From NCBI GenBank assembly GCA_965203525.1, contig OZ241898.1, forward strand, positions 2,914,001 through 2,978,000: a stretch of DNA of 64,000 bases, written 5' to 3'. Each line of letters opens with the position of its first letter. Position 1 is the first letter of the stretch. The notes beneath the pieces are model-generated. The model was not told the DNA's origin. It did not search any database and saw only the letters and a list, made by a program, of their open reading frames with translations. Both the position numbers and the translations under genes were made by a program. Below, in pieces: positions 32,727 through 41,061 of this stretch. The DNA comes from WTFV01 sp965203525. GTDB lineage: Bacteria; Acidobacteriota; Vicinamibacteria; Vicinamibacterales; UBA8438.

Positions 32727-34541
32727 ATGCTGAAGACACTGACGCCGGCGGTTGCGGGGATGGTCGTCGTGCTGCTGTCGCTTTCCGGGAACGGCCCGGC
32801 CGCGCCCGGCGTGGAGGTCGGGCTGGCCGCGGCGGGGCAGGAACGGGAGTTCGCGCCGGTCACCGACGAGATGCTTCGCGACCCGGACCCGGCGGACTGG
32901 CTGATGGCGTACCGCACGTACGACTTCCAGGCGTTCAGCCCCCTCGATCAGATCACGCGCGAGAACGTCGGCCGGCTGCGGCTCGCCTGGATGCGCGCGA
33001 TGGATGAGGGAGACCAGGAGATCCGGCCGCTGGTCCACGACGGCGTGATGTACATCGCGCATCCGGGCTCCGACCACCTGCAGGCGCTCGACGCCACCAC
33101 CGGCGACCTGATCTGGGACTACGCGCGGGACACGCCGGACGACCTGCGCCAGTACGTGCAGCTCGGGGGGCGCACGCGCCACCTCGCGCTCTACGGCCAC
33201 CACGTCTACCACCTGACCGCGGACGCGCACATCATCGCGGTCGACGCCCGCACCGGCGAGCTGGCCTGGGAGTCGCGGACGGCGGACTACCGGGAAGGGA
33301 TCACCCACTCGTCCGGCGCGATGATCATCAACGGGCTGGTGGTCAGCGGGCGCACCTGCAGCCCCGGCAGCCTGGAGGCGCGCTGCTTCGTGGCGGCCCA
33401 CGACGCGGACACCGGCGTCGAGCGCTGGCGGACCTGGACCGCGGCCGGGGCCGACGATCCGGGCGGCGAGACCTGGGGCGCGCTGCCGACGTCCCGCCGG
33501 GTCCACGTCTCCCCGTGGGGCGTCCCCGGCAGCTACGATCCGGAGCTCGACCGCATCTTCTGGGGCGTCGCGGTGCCGCTGCCCTATCCCCGGCTCGTCC
33601 GGCGCGGAACCTGGGACGTGGGCGACCGCACGCCGTGCGAGCTGTACTCCAACTCCACCATCGCGATGAACGCCGGCACCGGCGCCATCGACTGGTACTA
33701 CCAGTACCTTCCGTGCGACGACTGGGACCAGGACTTCGTGCAGGAGCGCACCCTCATCGACACGGTGGTCGCCCCGGACCCGGAGGCGGTGCGCTGGATC
33801 AACCCGAAGCTGGCCGGCACGGCCGAGGAGCGCAAGGTGGTCGTGGTCATGGGCGAGCCGGGCGGCCTGTTCGTCAACGACCGCGAGACGGGGGAGTTCC
33901 TCTGGGCCGACCCGCTCCCGTTCACGAGCACCGAACGGTTCGTGATCTCGGACGTCGACGTGGAGACCGGCGCGGTCCGCATCAACATGGATCTGGTGGC
34001 GCGCGAGGCGGGCGACCAGTTCATCATCTGCGGCCACAACGTGAAGGGCTGGTGGTCGTGGTCGTACAGCCCGGTGACCGGCATGCTCTACGTTCCGTTC
34101 AACCGGTCGTGCCTGAACCAGACCACCAATCCCCGCACGGTCTCGGGGGCCAGCCCGCGGTTCTCGATTCCCGATCCGGACGTCGGGCCGGACGGCGACC
34201 TGACCGAGGTGCGGGCCATCGACATCTCGACCGGCCGCGAAGTCTGGCGCTACAGCCAGCGGGCGCCGAACGCCGGCTCGACGCTGGCGACGGCCGGCAA
34301 CGTGGTCTTCTTCGGCGACTCGAACCGGCGGTTCCGCGCCTTCGACGCCGAAACCGGCGACGTGCTCTGGGAGACGATCCTGGGCAGCCAGATCAGCGGC
34401 TATCCGGTAACCTACGCGGTCGGCGGCCGGCAGTACCTGACGGTGCCGGTCGGCGGCGTCGGCAACCGGCTGCGCACCTACGCGCCGGAGCTCGAAGCGC
34501 CGACCGGGAGCAACATGCTGGTGACGTTCACGCTGCCGTGA
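32727..34541 (+). CDS. PQQ-dependent dehydrogenase-like quinoprotein
   Basis: 604 residues. After a signal peptide the propeller begins at DWLMAYRTYDFQAFSPLDQI, the position where quinoprotein alcohol dehydrogenases have N-Y-x-x-W. Repeats include ALDATTGDLIWDYARD, AVDARTGELAWESRTAD, AMNAGTGAIDWYYQYLP, AIDISTGREVWRYSQRAP and AFDAETGDVLWETILG. DDWDQDFVQERTLID corresponds to the region carrying the catalytic Asp. The C terminus GGRQYLTVPVGG is the last blade of the eight-bladed fold. No cytochrome domain is fused. Oxidises an alcohol or sugar in the periplasm if the assignment is right; substrate unknown. GAAGGGAGCG precedes the ATG. Confidence 0.88.
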   Translation: MLKTLTPAVAGMVVVLLSLSGNGPAAPGVEVGLAAAGQEREFAPVTDEMLRDPDPADWLMAYRTYDFQAFSPLDQITRENVGRLRLAWMRAMDEGDQEIRPLVHDGVMYIAHPGSDHLQALDATTGDLIWDYARDTPDDLRQYVQLGGRTRHLALYGHHVYHLTADAHIIAVDARTGELAWESRTADYREGITHSSGAMIINGLVVSGRTCSPGSLEARCFVAAHDADTGVERWRTWTAAGADDPGGETWGALPTSRRVHVSPWGVPGSYDPELDRIFWGVAVPLPYPRLVRRGTWDVGDRTPCELYSNSTIAMNAGTGAIDWYYQYLPCDDWDQDFVQERTLIDTVVAPDPEAVRWINPKLAGTAEERKVVVVMGEPGGLFVNDRETGEFLWADPLPFTSTERFVISDVDVETGAVRINMDLVAREAGDQFIICGHNVKGWWSWSYSPVTGMLYVPFNRSCLNQTTNPRTVSGASPRFSIPDPDVGPDGDLTEVRAIDISTGREVWRYSQRAPNAGSTLATAGNVVFFGDSNRRFRAFDAETGDVLWETILGSQISGYPVTYAVGGRQYLTVPVGGVGNRLRTYAPELEAPTGSNMLVTFTLP

Positions 34542-34642
34542 GCGCGCCGCGGCGAAACCCCGGTCGGGCGCAGCGCGGGGCGCCGCCACGGGCGTGTCCG
34601 TGAAGTCCCGGCGTTTCCCGGCCCGGGTCGGAGACGACGACG

Positions 34643-35236
34643 ATGGCGAAGAGGAACGCCGGCGGCGTGAAGAGGCGGTTGGCGGCGACGGCCGTCGTGG
34701 CGGGGCTGGCGCTGGCGGTGTGGACGATGCACGACGGCGTGCTGGCGGCCCTCGACGACGCGGCGGCGGCCCTCGACGACGCGGCGGCGGCCCTCGACGA
34801 CGCGGCGGCGGCCCTCGACGGCAGGGTTTCGACGCCGGGGACGGCCGCCGCCGGGCAGGCGGCGCCCGCGGCGGCGCGGCGGGCGAAGTCCGCGGCGGGC
34901 GATGCGCGGGCCGCCGTTCTCGATGTGCGCGCCGGCCGGACCACGGTGCTCGAGGCGCGGCTGAACGAGGCCGGGAAGCTCGCGGAGGCGCTGGCTTCGG
35001 GCAGGGCGCTGGCGGGCGCGACCGGGGCGCTCAAGTCCGCGGCCGAGGCGCTGATGGCGGCGGCCGAGACGTTGTACGACGCCGGTGCGGTCGGCCCGGC
35101 AGGGCGGGCGCGGGTGGCTGCTGGCGACGCGGCCGACGCGGCCATCGCGGCCATCGACGCGGCCGACGCGGCCATCGACGCGGCCGACGCGGAGACGCAG
35201 GCGCCGGCCGACGCGGCGGAACCGTCGCAGGAATGA
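34643..35236 (+). CDS. Ala-rich heptad-repeat protein with N-terminal membrane segment
   Basis: 197 residues of which a large fraction is Ala. One hydrophobic segment (RRLAATAVVAGLALAVWTM) could be a signal anchor. Directly after it the heptad ALDDAAA is repeated about 3.5 times, encoded by a near-perfect 21-bp tandem repeat. A second low-complexity tract near the end repeats DAADAAI. Predicted to be a long amphipathic helix or coiled coil in the periplasm. No family recognised; part of the length may be repeat expansion. The start at 34643 follows GGAGACGACGACG. Confidence 0.6.
   Translation: MAKRNAGGVKRRLAATAVVAGLALAVWTMHDGVLAALDDAAAALDDAAAALDDAAAALDGRVSTPGTAAAGQAAPAAARRAKSAAGDARAAVLDVRAGRTTVLEARLNEAGKLAEALASGRALAGATGALKSAAEALMAAAETLYDAGAVGPAGRARVAAGDAADAAIAAIDAADAAIDAADAETQAPADAAEPSQE
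34743..34822 (+). repeat. 21-bp in-frame tandem repeat
   Basis: GCGGCCCTCGACGACGCGGC-type units repeat about 3.8 times with a 21-bp period, encoding ALDDAAA heptads in the Ala-rich protein. Confidence 0.9.
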
Positions 35237-35287
35237 ACCGGGGCCCGGGGGCGGCGCCGGCTGCCCCGGACGACACCGCCGATCAAA

Positions 35288-35465
35288 CGTGCTTCGGGAA
35301 ACGCCGGCGGCTCACGCTCCGCAACGTGCGCCGGAGACGCTGGCGGCCTGCTCCCTCAAGCGTGCGCCGGAGACCGCCGGCGACCGACCGCTCCGCAACG
35401 CGCGCCGAAGACGCCGGCGGCCCCGCCCTCAGTGTGCGCCGGAGACGCCGGCGGCCGATCGCTCC
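35288..35465. repeat. degenerate tandem repeat, about 36-bp period, derived from a gene 3' end
   Basis: Units with the core CGTGCGCCGGAGACGC(C/T)GGCGG start near 35288, 35325, 35361, 35399 and 35433, spacings 37, 36, 38 and 34. The last unit is the 3' end of the leftward gene ending at 35429 (codons for AGVSGAH and the stop). The other units extend away from the gene. Confidence 0.85.
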
Positions 35466-36415
35466 TCGGCGCGGGCGCCTCTGAGCACGTTCGCGAGGCT
35501 GTAGTTGCCCTCGTGGCAGGCGTACTCGTAGAGCGGCCCCTCGGTGACGCCGCGCGACGCCTGGTTCGTCGTCAGCGGCAGGCGGACGCTCCACGGGCGG
35601 GTGAACTTCGCCGGGTCGGTGAGGGTGAATTCGTATCGGAGGGTGCTGGCGTCGACGCGCGTGAAGCGCTCGACCAGGCGCATCGTCGCGGTCGGCATGC
35701 GCCACGTCTGCGCCCAGCGGTCGGCGGTGCGATCGACGAAGCGGGTCGACTCGACGACCAGGGTGTCGCCCTCCCAACGCCCGCGGACGTCGCCGTTCCA
35801 CTGCCGCACGGCGCCGTGCGGGGCGTCGCCGAGCGGGATGATCCGCCGGTCGCGGAACATCTCGTGGAGGATCACCACGTGGCCGGGCGTCTGCAGGATC
35901 TGGTGGTTCGGGTTGTAGCCGAGCCAGAACATCGGCACGCCGTCGGTCATGCACCGTTCGCCGGTGTCGACGTCGACCCAGGAGTTGCGCGCGCCGTCCA
36001 CCCGATACGCGGCCTGCAGGCGGTCGCGCTCGCGCATCTCCGGCGTGTACGGGATGCGTCCGTCGGGCGGATCGGTGATGAGCGCCGTCCGCCGGTCCGG
36101 CACGAGCCGCGTGCCGGGATCGAACCAGATCTGGTTGTAGGTGCCCGGATCACCCGCGCGGACCTCGCGCTCGACGAAGCGGTTCCGGTCCGCGCGCGAC
36201 TCCAGCTCCGCCGCCTGCTCCTCGGTCAGGAACTCCCGGCCGGCGAACCGGCTCGGGCGTTCGAGGGGCGTCAGCGTCGAACCGGTCCAGACGCCCTGCA
36301 GATCCGGGTCGCCCCACGGGGTCCGCAACGCGTCCTGCCCCGCCGCGGGAGACGGCGCAGCCGCGACCGCCGCCGTCACCGTCACGCATGCCGCCGCCGT
36401 CAGCAGACGCCTCAT
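35429..36415 (-). CDS. secreted EYACHEGNY-family protein, paralog 2
   Basis: 328 residues with a signal peptide (MRRLLTAAACVTVTAAVAAA) and the family order: RTPWGDPDLQGVWTGSTLTP, TALITDPPDGRIPYTPEM, ILQTPGHVVILHEMFRDRRI, GRWEGDTLVVESTRF, LVERFTRVDASTLRYEFTL and YEYACHEGNYSLANVL. Function unknown. It is on the same strand as paralog 3, whose stop is 37 bases upstream of this start, so these two are probably co-transcribed. The stop codon region is the seed of a 36-bp repeat array on the 3' side. Confidence 0.82.
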   Translation of the reverse strand: MRRLLTAAACVTVTAAVAAAPSPAAGQDALRTPWGDPDLQGVWTGSTLTPLERPSRFAGREFLTEEQAAELESRADRNRFVEREVRAGDPGTYNQIWFDPGTRLVPDRRTALITDPPDGRIPYTPEMRERDRLQAAYRVDGARNSWVDVDTGERCMTDGVPMFWLGYNPNHQILQTPGHVVILHEMFRDRRIIPLGDAPHGAVRQWNGDVRGRWEGDTLVVESTRFVDRTADRWAQTWRMPTATMRLVERFTRVDASTLRYEFTLTDPAKFTRPWSVRLPLTTNQASRGVTEGPLYEYACHEGNYSLANVLRGARAEERSAAGVSGAH

Positions 36416-36452
36416 GGATCACCTCCATCCCGTTCCGTACCTGGCCCGGCGG

Positions 36453-37394
36453 TCACCGCCGGCCCGCCGCCTCCCGGGTCCGCTCCGCCCGCAGCAGGTT
36501 CGTCATCGCGTAGTTGCCCTCGTGGCAGGCGTACTCGTAGATGACGTAGTCCGGCAGCCGCGGCATGTGCCGCATGGCGGTCCAGGGCCGCGTGTAGACC
36601 GTCGCATCCTCGATGGTGAAAGTGTGCTCGATGGTGTCGCCGTCCAGGCGCCGGAAGCGCTCCACCGCGACGGTGTTCGGCGACGACGGGAAGCGGTGCT
36701 GGGTCTGCGCGCTGAAATTGCGCGTTTCGACCACCAGCGTGTCCCCCTCCCAGTGGCCGCGCGAGTCGCCGTTCCACTGCCGGACGCCGTCGGTCAGACG
36801 GCCGCGCCCGTCGATGGGGATGATGCGCACGTCGTGGATGTTCTCGACGCGGATCGCCACGTGGTCCGGCGTCTGCAGGATCTGGTAGGTGTTGTTGTAC
36901 CCCGTCGAGACCGGCGGCACGCCGTGGTAGGTGATGCAGCGGTCCCAGTTGCTCCGGTCCAGATGCGAGTCGGCGGGATGGTCGCGGCGGTAGGCCCGGT
37001 CGGCCTCGGCCTGCGCCGCCGTCTCGGCCGTGACGGGCAGCCGGCCGTTCGGCGGATCGATGATGAGCGACGTCCGCAGGTCGGGACTGACCCGGCCGCG
37101 GTCGAACCAGAGCGCGTTGTAGGAGCCGACGCTCCCCGGCGGCGGTTCCCGATCGAGGGTCACCTCGAGGTTCCGCGCGGCGGCCTCCTCCTCGGTGTAG
37201 TGCGCGCGGTCGCCGAGACCGGCAGGCCGCTGCAGCGGCGTCAGGGAGGCGTACGACCAGGTGCCCTGCAGATTCGGATCGCCCCAGGGCGTGAGCGGCT
37301 CGCCGTCCGACCGCGTCTGGGCGGGCGCGGCCCCGGGCAGCAGCGCGGCGGCGGCGAGGACGGCCAGCGGCGCCGAAAGAGTTCGAAAGCGCAT
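36453..37394 (-). CDS. secreted EYACHEGNY-family protein, paralog 3
   Basis: 313 residues. Signal peptide MRFRTLSAPLAVLAAAALLPG ending near APAQTRS. Family motifs: LTPWGDPNLQGTWSYASLTP, TSLIIDPPNGRLPVTAET, ILQTPDHVAIRVENIHDVRI, GHWEGDTLVVETRNFSAQ, AVERFRRLDGDTIEHTFTI and YEYACHEGNYAMTNLL. First gene of a leftward pair with paralog 2 and divergent from paralog 4 at 37583. Function unknown. Confidence 0.82.
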   Translation of the reverse strand: MRFRTLSAPLAVLAAAALLPGAAPAQTRSDGEPLTPWGDPNLQGTWSYASLTPLQRPAGLGDRAHYTEEEAAARNLEVTLDREPPPGSVGSYNALWFDRGRVSPDLRTSLIIDPPNGRLPVTAETAAQAEADRAYRRDHPADSHLDRSNWDRCITYHGVPPVSTGYNNTYQILQTPDHVAIRVENIHDVRIIPIDGRGRLTDGVRQWNGDSRGHWEGDTLVVETRNFSAQTQHRFPSSPNTVAVERFRRLDGDTIEHTFTIEDATVYTRPWTAMRHMPRLPDYVIYEYACHEGNYAMTNLLRAERTREAAGRR

Positions 37395-37582
37395 CTCGGA
37401 CCTTCCTTTGGCTTGAATTCCCCGCGGCTACGATAGTCCCCGGCGGGCCGGCGCGCAAGGGACGCCGGACCGCGCGCGCAACGCCGCCGCCGCGGAGGTC
37501 CCGGACGTCAAGGGCCCGGCGCAGGCCGGGCGCCGGGCGGCGCGGGATCGCGGTATCATCGGCGGGAAAGCGAGGTGCGCTC

Positions 37583-38578
37583 ATGGCTCGATTCGTCATC
37601 CGGTCGATGGTCGCCGCGGCGGCCGCGGGGCTGGCGCTCGGCGGCGCCACGCCGGCCCGCGCGCAGGACGGCGGCGCCGGGGCGGCGTGGGATCCGCCCC
37701 GGCTCGCCGGCGGCCAGCCCGATCTGAACGGCACCTGGAACAACGTCGGCTCGGCCCACGTCCCGCTCGAGCTGCCGGACGCGCTGGCGGACCGGGACGT
37801 CTCGCAGGACGACGTCGACGCCCTGGTGCGGGCGCGGTCGGACGCCCGCAAGGCGGTCACCTGGCGGGGGCACGAGAACAGCCGCGGCGTGGGCGCCTAC
37901 GCCAACTACTGGTTCGACTGGTTCTGGAAGGATCCGGACGGCGTCGACTCGCCGGCGCTGCTGATCGAACCGGCCGACGGCAGGATGCCGGCCCTGACGC
38001 CGCGGGCGCAGGAGAGCGTCGCCTGGCACCGCGAGCACCTGCACGACTCGTACTCGACGATGGAGACCGGCGACCGCTGCCTCTCGCGCGGCACCTACGG
38101 CATCATGATGCCGACGGCGTACAACAACGGCAAGATGTTCTTCCATACGCCGGACCACGTCGTCATCCTGAGCGAGATGATCCACAACGCGCGCATCGTC
38201 CCGATCGCGGCCGGCGCGCACGTGGACGAACGGATCGCGCTGTGGAACGGCGATCCGCGGGCGCACTGGGAGGGCGACACGCTGGTCGTCGAGTCGCGCA
38301 ACTTCAAGGCGGTCGCCAACCAGCGCGGCCCCGGCTCGCGCGCGCCCCAGACCGAGGCCCGCCGCGTCGTCGAGCGGTTCACCCTGCTCGACGCCGACAC
38401 GCTGCGTTACGAGCTGCGGGTCGACGATCCCGAAACCTACGCGGCGCCGTGGACGGTGGCCTTCAACTACAAGCGCGACGACGAGTACGTGCAGTACGAG
38501 TATGCCTGCCACGAGGGAAACTACGCAGTCCCCAACTCGCTGAGCGGCGAGCGGGTGCAGGAGAAGAAGAGACGGTAG
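37583..38578 (+). CDS. secreted EYACHEGNY-family protein, paralog 4 (divergent member)
   Basis: 331 residues. Signal peptide MARFVIRSMVAAAAAGLALGG ending near PARAQDGG. It keeps the frame of the family, GGQPDLNGTWNNVGSAHVP, LLIEPADGRMPALTP, FFHTPDHVVILSEMIHNARI, AHWEGDTLVVESRNF, VVERFTLLDADTLRYELRV and YEYACHEGNYAVPNSL, but has P-D-L-N-G-T-W in place of W-G-x-P-x-L-Q-G. Hence a different subfamily. Possible -10 TATCAT near 37554 and a GCGAGG site precede the ATG. The NHL-repeat gene follows on the same strand at 136 bases. Confidence 0.82.
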   Translation: MARFVIRSMVAAAAAGLALGGATPARAQDGGAGAAWDPPRLAGGQPDLNGTWNNVGSAHVPLELPDALADRDVSQDDVDALVRARSDARKAVTWRGHENSRGVGAYANYWFDWFWKDPDGVDSPALLIEPADGRMPALTPRAQESVAWHREHLHDSYSTMETGDRCLSRGTYGIMMPTAYNNGKMFFHTPDHVVILSEMIHNARIVPIAAGAHVDERIALWNGDPRAHWEGDTLVVESRNFKAVANQRGPGSRAPQTEARRVVERFTLLDADTLRYELRVDDPETYAAPWTVAFNYKRDDEYVQYEYACHEGNYAVPNSLSGERVQEKKRR

Positions 38579-38714
38579 GCGCGGACGGGGAGCAGGCGCG
38601 GCCCGCGGACGGCGGCGGACGGACCGCCGATTCGACGGGCGGCCGGTAGTACGCGGGAGCGCGTCGGGAGCCGGGTCGTCCCGGCGCGCGGAACTTCAGA
38701 ACGGAGAGTCGATC

Positions 38715-39767
38715 ATGTCGAGCACGAATCGTCTTGGAATCGCCGTCGCCGTCGTCCTCGGAATCGCCCTGGGCGCCGCCGCCGACGCGGCCGGGCAGGC
38801 ATACCCCAACCCGTACCGCCTGGTGGACGGCTGGGCGAAGTTCACCGACGGCCGGATCGTCGGCGCGGTCGGTGACACGACGGCGGACAACGACGGCGAG
38901 CACATCTGGGCGGTGCTGCGCTGCGACGCCGGGCCGGAGCACTTCGGCAGCGAGTGCCTGGACTCGGACCTCGACCCGATCGTCCGGTTCGCGCCGGACG
39001 GCGCCGCGGTCGCGAGCTTCGGCGGCGGGATGTTCATCTGGCCGCACGGCATCGACGTCGACCCGGACGGCAACGTCTGGGTGACCGACGCGGTGAGCGA
39101 GGCGCGCACGCCGTCGGGGGGGAACCGCGGACACCAGGTGGTCAAGTTCAGCCCGGCCGGCGAGGTGCTCATGACCCTCGGCACGCCGGGCGAGGCGGGC
39201 GGCGGCAGGGACCACTTCAACGCGCCGGCCGACGTCGTCGTGGCGGACGACGGGAGCATCTTCGTCGCCGACGGCCACGCCAACGAAACCAACAACCGCG
39301 TCGTGAAGTTCGACGCCGACGGCAACTACCTGATGGAGTGGGGCCGGACCGGCTACGCGCCGGGCGAGTTCCGCACCCTGCACGCCATCTCCATCGACAA
39401 CGACGGGCGGGTCTTCGTCGCGGACCGCTCGAACAACCGCGTGCAGATCTTCGACCAGGAGGGCAACTTCCTCACCCAGTGGACGCAGTTCGGGCGCCCG
39501 AGCGGCATCTCCTTCGACGCGCACGGCCGCATCTACGTCGCCGACTCGGAGTCGGACGACGTGCAGAACCCCGGCTGGGAAATGGGCATCCGGATCGGCG
39601 ACGCGAAGACCGGCTGGGTCTCCGAGTTCATCCCGTTCGTCTGGGGCGACCCGCGCGAAGTCGCGGGCAACGGCGCCGAGTTCGTCGCGGTGGACGCCGC
39701 CGGCAACATCTACGGCGGCGAGCCGCGGCCGCGCAACCTGCAGAAGTACGTGCGGGTGAAGCCGTAA
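38715..39767 (+). CDS. secreted NHL-repeat beta-propeller, PAL-like
   Basis: 350 residues. Signal peptide MSSTNRLGIAVAVVLGIALG. NHL repeats: WPHGIDVDPDGNVWVTDAVS, APADVVVADDGSIFVADGHA, TLHAISIDNDGRVFVADRSN and RPSGISFDAHGRIYVADSES, each followed by the R-V/I-x-x-F segment. The arrangement with conserved His (WPHGID, LHAISI) resembles peptidylamidoglycolate lyase (PAL), and such proteins in Acidobacteriota are often annotated so; lyase activity is not assured. Interestingly a PHM-like protein, the partner reaction of PAL in animals, is encoded at 13058, but the genes are far apart. Periplasmic. Confidence 0.8.
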   Translation: MSSTNRLGIAVAVVLGIALGAAADAAGQAYPNPYRLVDGWAKFTDGRIVGAVGDTTADNDGEHIWAVLRCDAGPEHFGSECLDSDLDPIVRFAPDGAAVASFGGGMFIWPHGIDVDPDGNVWVTDAVSEARTPSGGNRGHQVVKFSPAGEVLMTLGTPGEAGGGRDHFNAPADVVVADDGSIFVADGHANETNNRVVKFDADGNYLMEWGRTGYAPGEFRTLHAISIDNDGRVFVADRSNNRVQIFDQEGNFLTQWTQFGRPSGISFDAHGRIYVADSESDDVQNPGWEMGIRIGDAKTGWVSEFIPFVWGDPREVAGNGAEFVAVDAAGNIYGGEPRPRNLQKYVRVKP

Positions 39768-39982
39768 CCGGAACGTGTAAAAGGCAGGCAGGTACCGATG
39801 AAACCCGGACGACCCGGTGACGCCGCCGGCCGCCGGCGTTCGGAGCACGCGCCGGCGGCGTCGGAGGAACCAGCGCTGGTGAAAGGCCGCGCGATGCACG
39901 ATCGGCGCCGGCGCGGGAGCCGGCCAGGAATTGACCGGGCGGCGGGGAAACGCCGCGGGATCCACACGAAGGAGGCTACGAA
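39768..39982. other. short intergenic with doubtful 62-codon ORF
   Basis: A frame at 39798-39986 starts behind GGCAGGCAGG and its stop overlaps the next ATG (ATGA), but its product is Arg/Ala-rich with no fold-like pattern. It could be a leader peptide; it is not counted as a gene. AAGGAGG precedes the next start. Confidence 0.4.
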
Positions 39983-40540
39983 ATGAAACGCTGTCTACTC
40001 GCCGTTCTCGCCGCGCTGCTGGCCGCCCCGGCCCTCGCGGCCGCGCAATCCTCCGACGAGGAGCTGATCGCGAAGACCACCCTGGCCGCTCCGCCGCGCG
40101 TCCGCGCCGGCGCCGGCGTCGTCCGGTGGGACACGAACGGCAACCGGATCGTGGTGAAGGAAAGCGAGAACGGCCTGGTCTGCTGGGACCGCTCCGACGT
40201 GCCGGGAACGCCGGACTTCGCCGTCCAGTGCTCCGCCGAGGCCAACCTCCCCCGCTTCGAGCAGAACCGGGCGTTCGCGTTCCAGGCGCCCGACGCCGCC
40301 GAGCGCCGGGCGCTGATGGCCGCCGCCGAGGAAGACGGAACGCGGGTCCTCGCGGAGTTCGGCACCGTCTGGTACTCGCTGAGCGGCGGCGATCAGGAGA
40401 GCGCCAATCCGCACATGACGATCGCGGTCCCCAACGCGACGGCGGAGTCGGTCGGCCTGCCCGCCGAGCGGCGGACCGACAAGGTCTGGCTCATGCAGGC
40501 CGGCACGTCGAGCGCCCACCTGATGGTGCCGGGCCGGTAA
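39983..40540 (+). CDS. secreted protein of unknown function
   Basis: 185 residues. MKRCLLAVLAALLAAPALAAAQ is a clear signal peptide and AAGGAGG stands at the right distance. The mature protein has GAGVVRWDTNGNRIVVKESE and GLVCWDRSDVPGTPDFAVQC (two Cys that could form a disulfide), AEFGTVWYSLSGGDQESANP and HMTIAVPNATAESVGLPAE. It resembles Acidobacteriota and proteobacterial secreted proteins of about 190 residues with no known role. A strong hairpin follows the stop. Confidence 0.75.
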   Translation: MKRCLLAVLAALLAAPALAAAQSSDEELIAKTTLAAPPRVRAGAGVVRWDTNGNRIVVKESENGLVCWDRSDVPGTPDFAVQCSAEANLPRFEQNRAFAFQAPDAAERRALMAAAEEDGTRVLAEFGTVWYSLSGGDQESANPHMTIAVPNATAESVGLPAERRTDKVWLMQAGTSSAHLMVPGR

Positions 40541-40558
40541 CCGCCGGCGGTATCAGCC

Positions 40559-40583
40559 ACCGGGGCCCGCGACGGGCCCCGGT
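40559..40583 (+). terminator. hairpin terminator-like structure
   Basis: ACCGGGGCCCG (40559-40569), loop CGA, CGGGCCCCGGT (40573-40583): a perfect 11-bp GC-rich stem 18 bases after the stop at 40540. There is no T run (TTATCC follows), so release may depend on other factors. It also marks the left border of the lower-GC island. Confidence 0.65.
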
Positions 40584-40597
40584 TATCCAGACGCTTC

Positions 40598-41061
40598 ATG
40601 TCACGCACGTCACGCCGGAAGCGAAAAGGCGCCAGTCCTGACCGTCCGGCACGCAATGACGACGCGAGCTACCTGAAGACGCTTCTCTCTCCCCTTCGCT
40701 CCTCCGCCTTCTACAAGCCAAAGTTCGGTCGCGGCAACTCACGCGGCGGCCTGGATCTCGACGATTTCCGCACCCTCTACGGCGCGGATCCCTTCTACAC
40801 ATGGTTCGGCCTGGATAATCCGCTCATCTACACGGCGCATCGGGCCGCCGGCGGGATGACGAGCATCTATCGTCAGATCGGGATCGGATGCGAGCGCCTC
40901 TTCCGGCAGATTCTTCAAGATCAACTGCGCCTGAACGACGAAGATACTGGCGAGACGTGCTTGAATACGACCTCGCCGCATTCTTCGAACGAAACAAGGA
41001 GACCTTGAGATCCGAACTCACGTCGGTTCTCGAAACCCTGCTGACCACGGAACAGCCATGA
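40598..41061 (+). pseudogene. broken first gene of a restriction-modification cassette (candidate endonuclease)
   Basis: A lower-GC reading frame starts at 40598 (MSRTSRRKRKGASPDRPARN) and is clearly protein-like through GLDNPLIYTAHRAAGGMTSI and GIGCERLFRQILQDQLRLND at about codon 113. After that the frame ends in poor sequence at 41008, while a neighbouring frame becomes protein-like (RYWRDVLEYDLAAFFERNKE) and runs to a TGA that overlaps the methyltransferase ATG (ATGA). Joining them needs a one-base change near 40937-40945; a larger internal deletion is equally possible, because about 154 residues is short for such an enzyme. Position directly before and coupled to a DNA methyltransferase suggests it was the cognate endonuclease; no endonuclease family is recognised. 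Confidence 0.65.

Noticed and set aside
13058..39767. A PHM-PAL peptide amidation pathway from the PHM-like (13058) and PAL-like (38715) genes
   Set aside because: The genes are 25 kb apart, both families have many non-amidating relatives in this kind of genome, and no peptide substrate gene is visible.
39798..39986. 62-codon ORF overlapping the next gene by ATGA
   Set aside because: The overlap and upstream purines are suggestive, but composition is low-complexity Arg/Ala and nothing protein-like is seen.
40598..41008. Naming the first gene of the island as an ApaLI-type endonuclease
   Set aside because: Considered on general resemblance, but remembered ApaLI motifs are not present; left unnamed.
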